Source: Actinomycetospora succinea (lineage in GTDB: Bacteria; Actinomycetota; Actinomycetes; Mycobacteriales; Pseudonocardiaceae). From it: a stretch of DNA of 64,000 bases. The notes under the pieces are model-generated. The model was not told where the DNA came from. It made no database searches and worked only from the letters and a program-made list of their open reading frames with translations. The DNA is taken from the NCBI RefSeq assembly GCF_004363095.1, contig NZ_SNYO01000003.1, positions 434,001-498,000 of the forward strand, in the 5' to 3' direction. Of this stretch, positions 18,657-27,780 are shown piece after piece. The first letter of the stretch is position 1, and each line of letters opens with the position of its first letter. A program made the position numbers and the translations under genes.

Positions 18657-19271
18657 ATGGAACTCGACCCCCGCACGACCGCCGTGGTGGCCGTGCACAT
18701 GATCAACGACGTCGTCACCCACGAGGGCGCCTTCGGGCAGTTCTTCGGCGAGGGCGTCGAACGCGGACAGATCATCCGCCAGGTCGGGCGGCTCCTCGAC
18801 GCCGCCCGCACCGCCGGCGCCACCCCGGTCTACACCCGCGTGGTGTTCAAGCCCGGCCACCCCGACCTCGTCGTCAACTGCCCGCTGCTCGGCGTCGTTG
18901 CCCAGACCGGCGCAGTCGAGGACGGCAAGCCCGGCGCCGAGATCGTCCCCGAGCTCACTCCGCAGCCCGGCGAGCACGTCGTCGACCACCAGCGCCTCAC
19001 CGGCTTCCACGGCACCGAGCTCGACGTCCTTCTGCGCGGCAAGGGCATCAAGACCGTCGTGCTCGCCGGTGTTGCCACCAACGTCTCGGTCGAGGGCACC
19101 GCCCGCGAGGCCGTCAACCTCGGCTACCGCACCATCGTCGTATCCGACGCCTGCTCCGCGGCCTCCGACGAGGCCCACCAGGCCACCCTCGACACCTTCG
19201 GCCTGCTGGGCGAGGTCGTCACGGTCAACGAGGTCGAGGCGGCGCTGGAGAGGGCGGCGGTGCCGGCGTGA
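18657..19271 (+). CDS. Isochorismatase-fold protein lacking the usual catalytic residues
   Basis: 204-aa protein of the isochorismatase/cysteine-hydrolase superfamily: VAVHMINDVV opens the Rossmann-like fold and GVATNVSVEGTARE is the normal active-site helix. The three catalytic positions are changed: the first-strand Asp is His (VHMIND in place of IDMQND), the middle Lys appears replaced (VVDHQRLTGF), and the nucleophilic Cys is Ser (TNVSVE). Overlaps the next gene by 4 bp (GTGA), so it belongs to the pathway operon. It may be a divergent hydrolase, a PhzD-like non-Cys enzyme or a non-catalytic partner. Confidence 0.8.
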   Translation: MELDPRTTAVVAVHMINDVVTHEGAFGQFFGEGVERGQIIRQVGRLLDAARTAGATPVYTRVVFKPGHPDLVVNCPLLGVVAQTGAVEDGKPGAEIVPELTPQPGEHVVDHQRLTGFHGTELDVLLRGKGIKTVVLAGVATNVSVEGTAREAVNLGYRTIVVSDACSAASDEAHQATLDTFGLLGEVVTVNEVEAALERAAVPA

Positions 19272-20140
19272 CCGCAGCGGACACCGAGAAGCTCTCCATC
19301 TGGAACACCCTCAAGCTCGTTCCGCACACCGTGCGGTGGGTCCAGGTCGGTGACTGGGACACCCGTGTTCTCGAAGCCGGCCAGGGCAGTCAGGAAGCGC
19401 TCGTGCTCATGCACGGGACCGGCGGGCACCTCGAGGCCTACACCCACAACATCGCCCGCTTCGCCGAGCGCTACCACGTGGTCGCCTACGACTTCCCCGG
19501 TCACGGCGGCACGACCCACGCCAAGGCCGACCTCGAGCTCGACACCTACGTCGAGCACCTGGCCGGGCTGCTCGACGAGCTCGGTGTCGAGAAGGCCCAC
19601 CTGAACGGGGAGTCCCTCGGCGGCTGGGTGGCGATCAAGTTCGCCGCTGCCCACCCGCAGCGAGTGGCCAAGAGCGTGCTCAACACCCCCGGCGGCACCA
19701 TGGCCACACCTGAGGTCATGGAGCGCATCCGCAGCCTCTCCCAGGCCGCGGCGGACGACCCGACCCCCGAGCAGGTGCGGGCCCGCCTCGAGTGGCTGAT
19801 GGCCGACAACGCCACCGTCACCGACGAGCTCGTCGACGTCCGGCGCACCCTCTACGCCCGCCCCGGCTACGCGGAGTCCGCCCGGCACATCCTGTGCCTC
19901 CAGGACCCCGACATCCGCCGCCGCAACATGGTCACCGACGACGACCTCGCCGCCGTGCCCGGACCAACCCTCGTGGTCTGGACCAGCGACGACCCGTCCG
20001 GACCGGCCAAGACCGGCATGGACATGGCCGAGAAGATCCCCAACGCGCGCTTCGAGGTCATCACCGGGGCCGGCCACTGGCCCCAGTGGGAGCAGTCCGA
20101 GCACTTCACCGACCTCGTCCTGGACTTCCTCGAGGACTGA
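19268..20140 (+). CDS. Alpha/beta-hydrolase for the meta-cleavage product (MhpC-like)
   Basis: Expected to hydrolyse the C-C bond of the ring-opened product, releasing a 2-hydroxypentadienoate and a side-chain acid, as MhpC does. 290 aa. Oxyanion loop HGTGGHLEAY, nucleophile Ser117 in NGESLGGW, late acid in WTSDDPSG and catalytic His in GAGHWPQWE are all present. The GTG start overlaps the TGA of the previous gene. Followed by an 85-bp gap with a strong hairpin before mhpD. Confidence 0.82.
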   Translation: MTAADTEKLSIWNTLKLVPHTVRWVQVGDWDTRVLEAGQGSQEALVLMHGTGGHLEAYTHNIARFAERYHVVAYDFPGHGGTTHAKADLELDTYVEHLAGLLDELGVEKAHLNGESLGGWVAIKFAAAHPQRVAKSVLNTPGGTMATPEVMERIRSLSQAAADDPTPEQVRARLEWLMADNATVTDELVDVRRTLYARPGYAESARHILCLQDPDIRRRNMVTDDDLAAVPGPTLVVWTSDDPSGPAKTGMDMAEKIPNARFEVITGAGHWPQWEQSEHFTDLVLDFLED

Positions 20141-20150
20141 CCAGGAGACG

Positions 20151-20182
20151 CCCGTCCCCGGTCGCCCCGCTCCGGGGACGGG
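20151..20182 (+). terminator. Strong intra-operon hairpin
   Basis: CCCGTCCCCGG and CCGGGGACGGG form perfect 11-bp arms around a 10-base loop between the hydrolase and mhpD. No T-run follows. It may reduce read-through or protect upstream mRNA rather than end the operon, because mhpD-mhpF-mhpE complete the same pathway. Confidence 0.5.
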
Positions 20183-20225
20183 CCGCCGCCGGTCCCACCC
20201 GATATCTGTCAGGAAGGACGCCTCC

Positions 20226-21107
20226 GTGCCGTCCCCCAGCTCCACCGCGCACGTCGACCAGGCCGCCGTCGAGGACGCGGCCGCCCGACTGATCACCGCC
20301 GCCGACGAGCGCCAGCCGTGCCCGCCGGTGCGCGACCTGATCGGGCGCGACGACGTGCGCGCCGCCTACGCGGTCCAGAGCGTCCTCCACGAGCGCGCAC
20401 TGGCCGCCGGACGCCGCGTCACGGGCCGCAAGATCGGTCTCACCGCGCCGGCCGTCCAGGCCCAGCTCGGGGTCGATCAGCCCGACTTCGGCGTGCTCTA
20501 CGCCGACATGGACGTCACCGCCGACGCCACGGGCAGCGGCGTGGAGACCACGAGGCTGCTCCAGCCGAAGATCGAGGCCGAAGTCGCCTTCGTGCTGGCA
20601 CAGGACCTGCACAGCCCCACCGCGGACGGGACCTTCCGAGCCGAGGAGCTGGCCGACGCCATCGCCGCGGTGGTCCCGGCGCTGGAGATCGTGGACTCCC
20701 GCGTCGCCGGGTGGGACATCTCCTTCGGGGACACGGTCGCCGACAACGCCTCGTCCGGGCTCTACGTGCTCGGCACTGACCGTGCCGAGCCCGACCTCTT
20801 CGGGCCCGACCTCGACGCCGGCCTCGCCGCAGTGTCGATGACCATGACGCGCGGCGACACGGCCGATGCGGAGCAGGTCTCCGCCGGACACGGCGCCGAC
20901 TGCCTGGGCAGCCCGCTCCGGGCGCTGGCCTGGCTCGCCGCCACGGCGGTCCGGTTCGGCGACCCGCTGCGCGCCGGCCAGGTGATCCTCGCCGGCGCCC
21001 TCGGCCCGATGGTGCCGGTCGCCGCCGGCGACACCTTCCGGGCCGACATCACCGGCCTGGGCTCCGTCGCCGCCCGCTTCACCCCCTCCTCCCAGGAGCA
21101 CTCATGA
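20226..21107 (+). CDS. mhpD: 2-keto-4-pentenoate hydratase (MhpD-like)
   Basis: Adds water to 2-hydroxypenta-2,4-dienoate to give 4-hydroxy-2-oxovalerate. 293 aa, slightly longer than the ~270 usual because of a short Ala/Ser-rich leader. Conserved features: [29 protein letters not shown] with metal-ligand acids, [12 protein letters not shown] and the closing SLGSVAARF-like strand. GTG start behind AGGAAGGA. Overlaps mhpF by ATGA. Confidence 0.9.
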   Translation: MPSPSSTAHVDQAAVEDAAARLITAADERQPCPPVRDLIGRDDVRAAYAVQSVLHERALAAGRRVTGRKIGLTAPAVQAQLGVDQPDFGVLYADMDVTADATGSGVETTRLLQPKIEAEVAFVLAQDLHSPTADGTFRAEELADAIAAVVPALEIVDSRVAGWDISFGDTVADNASSGLYVLGTDRAEPDLFGPDLDAGLAAVSMTMTRGDTADAEQVSAGHGADCLGSPLRALAWLAATAVRFGDPLRAGQVILAGALGPMVPVAAGDTFRADITGLGSVAARFTPSSQEHS

Positions 21108-22078
21108 CCACCACCAAGGTCGCCATCATCGGGTCGGGCAACATCGGCTCCGACCTCATGCTCAAGATCGTTCGGCTCTCCGAGAAGCTCGAGGTCGCGG
21201 CACTGGTCGGCATCGACCCCGATTCCGACGGACTCGCCCGGGCCAGGCGCCTCGGCATCGCCGCGGTCGACACCGGCGCCCAGGGGCTCGTCGAGCTCGA
21301 GGGCTTCGACGACACCGACATCGTCTTCGACGCCACGTCCGCCAGGGCGCACGTCGCCAACGCCGAGCTGCTGCGCCCGCACGGCAAGCGCCTGGTCGAC
21401 CTCACGCCCGCGGCGATCGGCCCCTACGTCGTGCCGCCCGTGAACCTCGAGTCGCTGGTCGACGCCGGAGACGTCACCGACGTCAACATGGTCACCTGCG
21501 GCGGCCAGGCCACGATCCCGATCGTCGCCGCGATCTCCTCGGTGGCCCCGGTGCCCTACGCCGAGATCGTCGCCTCGATCGCCTCGAAGTCCGCCGGCCC
21601 CGGCACCCGGGCGAACATCGACGAGTTCACCGAGACCACCGCGGCCGCGATCGAGCATGTCGGCGGCGCGGAGCGCGGCAAGGCGATCATCGTCCTCAAC
21701 CCCGCCGACCCGCCGCTGATCATGCGCGACACCGTGCTCTGCCTCGTCGGCGACGCCACGAACCCGCCGGATGAGCAGGTCCTCGCCGCGGAGCTCACGG
21801 CAGCGGTCGAGGCGATGGTCAAGACCGTCGCCGAGTACGTCCCCGGCTATCGCCTCAAGCAGGCCGTCCAGGTCCGGCCCGTCCCCGACGACCAGCCACT
21901 GCACACCCTCATCGGCGAGCACGCCGCCTCCGAGCACCGCCCGACCCACCAGGTGTCGGTGTTCCTCGAGGTCGAGGGCGCCGCGCACTACCTCCCGGCC
22001 TACGCCGGCAACCTCGACATCATGACCTCGGCGGCCCTGCGCGTCGGCGAGGAACTCGCCACCCGGAGCGCCTCATGA
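21104..22078 (+). CDS. mhpF: Acetaldehyde dehydrogenase (acetylating), MhpF-like
   Basis: Oxidises acetaldehyde with NAD+ and CoA to acetyl-CoA; acts in a channelling complex with the aldolase encoded next. 324 aa. N-terminal Rossmann motif [12 protein letters not shown], catalytic Cys in [12 protein letters not shown], and the conserved [17 protein letters not shown]. Couples to mhpE through a 4-bp overlap (ATGA), matching the known protein complex. Confidence 0.95.
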   Translation: MTTTKVAIIGSGNIGSDLMLKIVRLSEKLEVAALVGIDPDSDGLARARRLGIAAVDTGAQGLVELEGFDDTDIVFDATSARAHVANAELLRPHGKRLVDLTPAAIGPYVVPPVNLESLVDAGDVTDVNMVTCGGQATIPIVAAISSVAPVPYAEIVASIASKSAGPGTRANIDEFTETTAAAIEHVGGAERGKAIIVLNPADPPLIMRDTVLCLVGDATNPPDEQVLAAELTAAVEAMVKTVAEYVPGYRLKQAVQVRPVPDDQPLHTLIGEHAASEHRPTHQVSVFLEVEGAAHYLPAYAGNLDIMTSAALRVGEELATRSAS

Positions 22079-23109
22079 GCACCCCGAACCTCTACGTCCA
22101 GGACGTGACCCTGCGGGACGGCATGCACGCCATCCGCCACCGCCTCGCCCCCGAGACCGTCGGCACGATCACCCGCGCCCTGGCCGACGCCGGCGTCGAC
22201 GCCATCGAGGTCTCCCACGGCGACGGGCTCGCCGGCGCGAGCCTGACCTACGGGCCCGGATCGAACACCGACTGGGAATGGATCAGCGCCGCGGCCGAGG
22301 CGATTGACGCCGCCGAGAACAGCCCGGTGCTGACCACGCTGCTGCTGCCCGGCATCGGCACCATCGCCGAGCTGCGTCGCGCCTACGACCTCGGGGTGCG
22401 CTCGGTACGGGTCGCCACCCACGCCACCGAGGCCGACGTCGCCGCCCAGCACGTGGCCACCGACCGCGAGCTGGGCATGGACGTCTCCGGCTTCCTCATG
22501 ATGAGCCACATGGCTCCCGCCGAGGAGCTCGCCCGGCAGGCCAAGCTCATGGAGTCCTACGGCGCCCACTGCGTCTACGTCACCGACTCCGGCGGCCGCC
22601 TCACCATGGACGACGTCCGCGACCGCATCCGCGCGTACCGCGACGTCCTCGAGCCGGTCACCCAGATCGGCATGCACGCCCACGAGAACCTCTCGCTCTC
22701 GGTCGCCAACTCCGTCGTCGCCGTCGAGAACGGCGTCACCCGCGTCGACGCCTCCCTCGCCGGTCAAGGCGCCGGCGCCGGCAACTGCCCGATCGAGGCC
22801 TTCGTCGCCGTCGCGAACATCCACGGCTGGACCCACCGCTGCGACCTGTTCGCCCTGCAGGATGCGGCCGACGACCTCGTTCGCCCGCTGCAGGACCGGC
22901 CGGTGCGTGTCGACCGCGAGACGCTGACCCTCGGCTATGCGGGCGTCTACGGCAGCTTCCTGCGCCACGCCGAGAACGCCGCCGCCCACTACGGGCTCGA
23001 CACCCGCGACATCCTCGCCGAGATCGGACGGCGCGGGCTCGTCGGCGGCCAGGAAGACATGATCGTCGACGTCGCGCTCGACCTCGTGACCGAGCGGGGT
23101 GCCGCGTGA
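22075..23109 (+). CDS. mhpE: 4-hydroxy-2-oxovalerate aldolase, MhpE-like
   Basis: Metal-dependent aldolase splitting 4-hydroxy-2-oxovalerate into pyruvate and acetaldehyde. 344 aa, full length. TIM barrel opening with [14 protein letters not shown] (catalytic Arg-Asp and His), metal ligands HAHENLSLS, and the C-terminal helical domain that contacts the dehydrogenase. Overlaps both neighbours by 4 bp. Confidence 0.95.
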   Translation: MSTPNLYVQDVTLRDGMHAIRHRLAPETVGTITRALADAGVDAIEVSHGDGLAGASLTYGPGSNTDWEWISAAAEAIDAAENSPVLTTLLLPGIGTIAELRRAYDLGVRSVRVATHATEADVAAQHVATDRELGMDVSGFLMMSHMAPAEELARQAKLMESYGAHCVYVTDSGGRLTMDDVRDRIRAYRDVLEPVTQIGMHAHENLSLSVANSVVAVENGVTRVDASLAGQGAGAGNCPIEAFVAVANIHGWTHRCDLFALQDAADDLVRPLQDRPVRVDRETLTLGYAGVYGSFLRHAENAAAHYGLDTRDILAEIGRRGLVGGQEDMIVDVALDLVTERGAA

Positions 23110-23783
23110 CGGCACCGATCGACCCGACGACGCTCACCGTCGGGGTGCTGGGCGGCACCGGCGCCCAGGGCACGGGCCTGGCCCTGCACTGGGCTCGTGC
23201 CGGCATCAGCGTCGTCATCGGTTCCCGCGACGCCGGTCGCGCCGAGGTCGCCGCCAAGGAATACCGCGAGGCCACCGGTGTCGACCACGTTCGGGGCACC
23301 GACAACGCCACCTGCGCCGCCGAGTCCGACGTCGTGCTCGCCGCGATCCCGTGGGAGTCGCACGCCGAGACGCTGCACGGGCTGGCTGCACCACTGACGG
23401 GCAAGATCCTTGTCGACTGCGTCAACCCGATCGGGTTCGACAAGAAGGGTCCGTACCCGTTGCCGGTCGAGGAGGGCAGCGTCGCCCAGCAGGCCGAGCA
23501 CCTCCTTCCGCAGTCCCGGGTCACGGCGGCGTTCCACAACGTCTCGGCGGTACTGCTCGCCGACCTCGAGCAGTCCGAGGTCGACTGCGATGTCCTCGTC
23601 CTGGGCGACGACCGCGACGCCACCGACGTCGTCCGCGCCCTCGCCGACGCCATCCCCGGCATGCGCGGGATCTACGGCGGACGGCTGCGCAACGCCTACC
23701 AGGTGGAGTGCCTGACCGCGAACCTCATCGCGATCAACCGCCGCTACAAGGTCCACGCCGGCATCAAGATCACCGACCTCTGA
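23106..23783 (+). CDS. npdG: NADPH-dependent F420 reductase-like protein
   Basis: Predicted F420:NADP oxidoreductase, 225 aa. GxGGTGAQG nucleotide loop near the start ([14 protein letters not shown]), the NADP-favouring GSRDAGRA after strand two, AAIPWESH and [11 protein letters not shown], then the [10 protein letters not shown] segment typical of this family. It would recycle reduced F420 for the LLM enzyme at 17546. GTG start overlaps mhpE by 4 bp. The assignment to F420 is by family resemblance; a role with another deazaflavin or flavin is possible. Confidence 0.8.
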   Translation: MTAPIDPTTLTVGVLGGTGAQGTGLALHWARAGISVVIGSRDAGRAEVAAKEYREATGVDHVRGTDNATCAAESDVVLAAIPWESHAETLHGLAAPLTGKILVDCVNPIGFDKKGPYPLPVEEGSVAQQAEHLLPQSRVTAAFHNVSAVLLADLEQSEVDCDVLVLGDDRDATDVVRALADAIPGMRGIYGGRLRNAYQVECLTANLIAINRRYKVHAGIKITDL

Positions 23784-23846
23784 GCTGCGGCGACCACACC
23801 GCCGCGCCACCTCCGAAGACCTCCTCGAGCACGACCTGGAGACGTC

Positions 23847-25727
23847 ATGTCCATGCCAGCCACCACTCCCAGCACCTACACCGGCCGACTGCCCCAGGGC
23901 GCCCTCACCTCCGAGGCACCCGGCGCCCGTGTCGTCGCCGGACCGGACGCGGACGGCTTCGACACCGACGTCCTGGTCATCGGCACCGGACCCTTCGGCA
24001 TCGCCACCGCTCTCGCCCTGGCCACCTACGGCATCCGGGTCCGCACGGTCACCCGCTGGAACTGGGTAGCCAACGGACCCCGCGCCCACATCACCAACCA
24101 GCGCACCCTCGAGGTCCTGCGCGACCTCGACGTCGAGCAGGAAGCCCTCAAGCACGCCACCCCGTGGGAGCTGATGGGCGACACCCTGTTCGCCACCAGC
24201 CTCACCGGCGACGAGATCGCCCGGCTACGCACCTGGGGCACTGGCGACGACCGACACGGCGACTACGTCCTCGGCAGCCCCTGCCCGCTCGCCGACATCC
24301 CCCAGCCCTACATGGAGCCCGTGCTGGTCGCCGCCGCCGCCGAGCGCGGCTGCATCTTCGACTTCAACACCGAGTACCGCGGCCTCGACCAGGACGACGA
24401 CGGCGTCACCGTCCACCTCGCCAACGCCCTCGACGGCCGCACCTACGACCTGCGCGCCCGCTACCTCGTCGGCGCCGACGGCGCCCGCTCCCAGGTCGTC
24501 GCCGACCTCGACCTGCCCATCGAGGGCACCATCGCCCGCGCCGGCACCCTCTACACCCGCTTCCGCGCCGACCTCTCACGTCACGTCGAGCACCGGCCGA
24601 GCATCCTGCACTGGTTCATGCGCCCCGGCGCCAGCTTCGGCGAGATCGGCATGGGCCTGCTGCGCGCCATCCGCCCCTGGGACGACTGGATCGCCGGCTG
24701 GGGCTACGACATGGCCGACGGCGACCCCGACACCGACCCCGAGCGCGTCACCGCCAAGATTCGCGAACTGATCGGTGACCCCGACCAGGACATCGAGATC
24801 GTGTCCTGCGCGCCCTGGTACGTGAACCAGGCCAACGTCACCCAGTGGTCGAAGGGCCGCGTGTTCTGCGGCGGCGACGCCGTGCACCGCCACCCACCGT
24901 CGAGCGGACTGGGCTCCAACACCTCCATCCAGGACGGCCACAACCTGGCCTGGAAACTCGCCTACGCCGTCCGCGGCTGGGCCGGACCCGATCTTCTCGA
25001 CACCTACGACGACGAGCGCCGCCCCGTCGGCGAGCAGATCGTCGCCCGCGCCAACCAGTCGCGCGTCGACTACGCCCCGCTCAACGACTGCTTCCGCACC
25101 GAGGGCGAGGCGGACCCCATCGCCGCCGGACTCGCCAAGCTGCGCGACCCCTCCCCGGCCGGCGTCGAGGTGCGCGCCGCGCTCACCGAGGCCCTCGAGC
25201 TCAAGAACCACGAGTTCAACGCCCAGGGCGTCGAGCTCAACCAGCGCTACACCTCCACCGCCGTCGTTCCCGATCCCAACGCCGCCCCGGAGGAGTGGCC
25301 CTGCGACCCCGAGCTCTACCTGCAGGCCACCACCAGGCCGGGCGCCAAGGTCCCCCACACCTGGCTCGTCGACGCCCGCGGACGGCGCACCTCGACCCTC
25401 GATGTCACTGGGCACGGCCAGTTCACCCTCCTCACCGGATTCGCCGGGCAGGCGTGGGTCGCCGCGGTCCGCAAGCTCGACCTGCCGTTCCTCGACGCGG
25501 TCGTCGTCGGCGCGAAGGGCACGGAGGACCCTTACCGCGGTTGGGATCGCCTGCGCGAGGTCCACGACGCCGGCGCCGTCCTCGTCCGCCCCGACGGCTT
25601 CGTCGCCTGGCGCCACCTCGACGCCCAATGGGACGACGACGACGCGCAGCGGGCGCTCGAGGACGCCCTGCACCGAGTCCTCGGGATCACCGAGCCGCCG
25701 ACAGCATCGGGAGCAGGGCCGTCGTGA
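23847..25727 (+). CDS. TfdB-like FAD-dependent aromatic-ring monooxygenase
   Basis: Group A flavoprotein hydroxylase, 626 aa, expected to make the catechol consumed by the dioxygenase. FAD motifs in order: GTGPFG (dinucleotide loop), RAHITNQRTLEVLRDL, VGADGARS, and GGDAVHRHPPSSGLGSN with SIQDGHNLAWKL. The last two closely resemble 2,4-dichlorophenol 6-monooxygenase and phenol hydroxylases rather than MhpA. C-terminal thioredoxin-like domain is present. Start ATG behind GGAG; 63-bp gap from the F420 reductase. The phenolic substrate cannot be read from sequence. Confidence 0.88.
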   Translation: MSMPATTPSTYTGRLPQGALTSEAPGARVVAGPDADGFDTDVLVIGTGPFGIATALALATYGIRVRTVTRWNWVANGPRAHITNQRTLEVLRDLDVEQEALKHATPWELMGDTLFATSLTGDEIARLRTWGTGDDRHGDYVLGSPCPLADIPQPYMEPVLVAAAAERGCIFDFNTEYRGLDQDDDGVTVHLANALDGRTYDLRARYLVGADGARSQVVADLDLPIEGTIARAGTLYTRFRADLSRHVEHRPSILHWFMRPGASFGEIGMGLLRAIRPWDDWIAGWGYDMADGDPDTDPERVTAKIRELIGDPDQDIEIVSCAPWYVNQANVTQWSKGRVFCGGDAVHRHPPSSGLGSNTSIQDGHNLAWKLAYAVRGWAGPDLLDTYDDERRPVGEQIVARANQSRVDYAPLNDCFRTEGEADPIAAGLAKLRDPSPAGVEVRAALTEALELKNHEFNAQGVELNQRYTSTAVVPDPNAAPEEWPCDPELYLQATTRPGAKVPHTWLVDARGRRTSTLDVTGHGQFTLLTGFAGQAWVAAVRKLDLPFLDAVVVGAKGTEDPYRGWDRLREVHDAGAVLVRPDGFVAWRHLDAQWDDDDAQRALEDALHRVLGITEPPTASGAGPS

Positions 25728-25975
25728 ATCCCGGCCGAAGCCCCTCCGGGACCGACAGCTCAGACCGCGACACCGCCGTCCCCGACGTCGCTCTCAGCCC
25801 CAAGGCCGGGCGCGCCGCCGGACGAGTCCTCGTCGGCAGCTTGATCGCCTTCGACCTCGTCTTCTTGCTCGCGACACTGACCAACCCGACGTGGTGGCGG
25901 TGGCCCGTGCTGGTCGTGATCGTCGTCGCGCAGCTGGCCTTCGCGCGCCTCACGCGTCTTTCCCCCTCGCCGTAG
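25724..25975 (+). CDS. Small two-helix membrane protein
   Basis: 83-aa frame coupled to the monooxygenase by a GTGA overlap. The first 30 residues are polar, then two hydrophobic helices (VLVGSLIAFDLVFLLAT and WPVLVVIVVAQLAFA) separated by NPTWWR. No family recognised. Its place at the end of the operon suggests a helper for uptake or membrane attachment, but nothing in the sequence proves this. Confidence 0.55.
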   Translation: MNPGRSPSGTDSSDRDTAVPDVALSPKAGRAAGRVLVGSLIAFDLVFLLATLTNPTWWRWPVLVVIVVAQLAFARLTRLSPSP

Positions 25976-26099
25976 CGCGCTGGAGCTCGGTGAGGGAGAA
26001 GCGAGCGACCAGAGGTTCCGGCCATCCAGCGCGTCCGGTGTGGTCCGTGCAGCGGCGATCCGCCGACCCCTCCTGATGGGCGACGTATCGAGCGGAAGG

Positions 26100-26333
26100 G
26101 CACCGCCTCGATTTCGTGCCACGTCCGGACCCGGACGATCATCTAGTCGACCGTTCTTGCTGGTCACAGTGGGTGGAGACGAAGGGAATCGAACCCTCAA
26201 CCCCCGCCTTGCAAAGATGCGCGATCGCCTAGCCCAGGGCCTCTACCAGGAGCAACGTCCTCGCGAACTGTCACTCGGCGCTCTACTGCAGCGCCGGTAG
26301 CCCTCGTTTCGTGTCACGAGCCGTGTCATGGTC
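26100..26333 (-). repeat. Att-like site 2: tRNA-Ala(UGC) 3' half with both arms
   Basis: Core 26172-26219 is identical to the core of site 1. The left arm (26100-26171, with TTCGTGCCACGTCCGGAC) and right arm (to 26333, with CGTTTCGTGTCACGAG) match those of sites 3 and 4. The stretch 25976-26325 otherwise contains no gene. The MFS gene ends inside the right arm. Confidence 0.8.
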
Positions 26334-27780
26334 GGTTCACGACCTGGTGCCCCGGGTCGGAGCGGCGGGCGGCAAGAAGCGTTGCGCAGCCGCCAGCGGT
26401 GATGGCGGCGATGGCCAGGCCCGTCGCCGTCCAGGAGTACGCGTGGGCGGAGACCACGGCGCCCGGCACGTCGGCGAGCGAGAGGTAGAGACTGCCGAGC
26501 GTGGCGACGCCGACGACCTGACCGAGCTGGAAGACCGTCACCACCACCGCGCTCGCGTCGGCCGCGTCCTCGACGGGGACACGGGCAAGCGTCATCCCGA
26601 CCAACGGGCTGACCCCTAGTCCCAGGGCGGCGCCGAGGACCAGCAGCACCGCCATCAGGGACAAGCCTGCCGGTGAGCCGTCGTGGAGCACCGCGACGGA
26701 GCCCGCGTAGCCGAGGACCGCGAGGAAGAGTCCGGTCGGGGCGACGCGAGGGTGCCAGCGGGCGGGCAGGCGCTGCCAAGTCAGGGAGGTCGTCGCGAAC
26801 CCGATGGCCGAGGGTGCGAACTCCAGGCCGGCGCGCGCGGCGCTCTCCCCGAGCCCGGACTGCAGATGCAGGGCGAGGGTGAACAGTTGGCTGCTGTAGG
26901 TGATCATCGCGAACAGCAGCGCGACGGCACCGATGGCCAGGCCGGGTGCCCGCAGCGCGCGCCGCGACAGGATCGGCGAACCGCCGTGCGTCTCGACTCG
27001 TCGTTCGACGGCCAGGAACACCCCGGCCGCGACGGCGCTGCCGGCCAGCGAGACGAGACACCACGTCGGCCACCCCGCCTCGTCTCCGAGGACCAGCGGG
27101 AGGACGAGCAGCAGGATGGCGACGCCGAACGTCACAGAGCCCGCCGGGTCGAGACGCCGGGTGGGGTCACCTCCGTCGCGGGGCAGGGCACGTCGTGCGA
27201 GTACGACCAAGCCCATGCCGACGGGGACGTTGACCAGGAAGACGGGCCGCCAACCGGTGCCGGCGACGTCCGCGCTGACGAGCAGGCCGCCGGCGATCTG
27301 TCCGAGGATGCCGGCGCCGGCGACGGTCGCCGCGAACAGCGACAGGGCGCGGGTCCGGGCGGCACCTGTGGAGGTGCGTTGGATGAGGCTCATGATCTGA
27401 GGCACCATCAGCGCCGCCGCGGCGCCCTGCGCCACGCGGAACGCCACCAGGCTGGCGGTGGTCGGCGCGACGCCGCACAGCAACGAGGTCGCGGTGAAGG
27501 CGAGCAGACCGGTGCAGAACATCCGGCTGTGGCCGCAGCGGTCGCCGAGGCGGGCGCCGAGGATCAGCAGCACCGCGTAGCTCAGGGTGTAGCCGGAGAC
27601 CGACAGTGCCAGGCCGGGCCCGGAGGCGTGAAGGTCGGTGCGGATGGTGGGTGCGGCGACGTTGACGATCGTGGTGTCCAGCACCGCCATGAACTGGCCC
27701 AGCAGTACCACGACCAGCACGGCGGCAGGGGCTCGCCGCGCAGGCGGCGCGGCAGGGGTGGTGGACCCGGAGGTTGTCAC
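26326..27780 (-). CDS. MFS drug exporter, DHA2 (EmrB/QacA) family
   Basis: Proton-driven multidrug exporter-like permease, 484 aa, about 14 hydrophobic helices. Family marks: LGQFMAVLDTTIVNVAAPTI in helix 1 (motif D1 Asp), LGARLGDRCGHSRMF (motif A) and the proline-free, Gly-rich GAGILGQIAGGLL (motif C region). GTG start overlaps the TGA of the PLP-enzyme gene. The gene ends within att-like site 2, so a recombination event could alter its C-terminus. Substrate unknown. Confidence 0.88.
   Translation of the reverse strand: MTTSGSTTPAAPPARRAPAAVLVVVLLGQFMAVLDTTIVNVAAPTIRTDLHASGPGLALSVSGYTLSYAVLLILGARLGDRCGHSRMFCTGLLAFTATSLLCGVAPTTASLVAFRVAQGAAAALMVPQIMSLIQRTSTGAARTRALSLFAATVAGAGILGQIAGGLLVSADVAGTGWRPVFLVNVPVGMGLVVLARRALPRDGGDPTRRLDPAGSVTFGVAILLLVLPLVLGDEAGWPTWCLVSLAGSAVAAGVFLAVERRVETHGGSPILSRRALRAPGLAIGAVALLFAMITYSSQLFTLALHLQSGLGESAARAGLEFAPSAIGFATTSLTWQRLPARWHPRVAPTGLFLAVLGYAGSVAVLHDGSPAGLSLMAVLLVLGAALGLGVSPLVGMTLARVPVEDAADASAVVVTVFQLGQVVGVATLGSLYLSLADVPGAVVSAHAYSWTATGLAIAAITAGGCATLLAARRSDPGHQVVNRP

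Larger units (their letters stand above)
15379..26171. mobile_element. Cassette A: att-flanked catabolic segment without integrase
   Basis: The 10.8-kb segment between att-like sites 1 and 2 contains exactly one GntR gene and one catabolic operon, and no recombinase. Both ends carry the same arms as the neighbouring cassettes. This fits a cis-mobilizable (CIME-like) element: att sites kept, mobility genes lost or never carried. Confidence 0.65.

Noticed and set aside
23099-24778. 559-codon plus-strand frame overlapping npdG and the monooxygenase
   Set aside because: Out of phase with both well-supported genes and almost all Arg/Pro/His; a shadow frame.
26172-26280. Functional tRNA-Ala gene at the att-like sites
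   Set aside because: Only the 3' half is present. The bases before the anticodon loop cannot pair with the GGCGG side of the anticodon stem, and no 5' acceptor strand is found at the right distance; the same holds for the other three sites.
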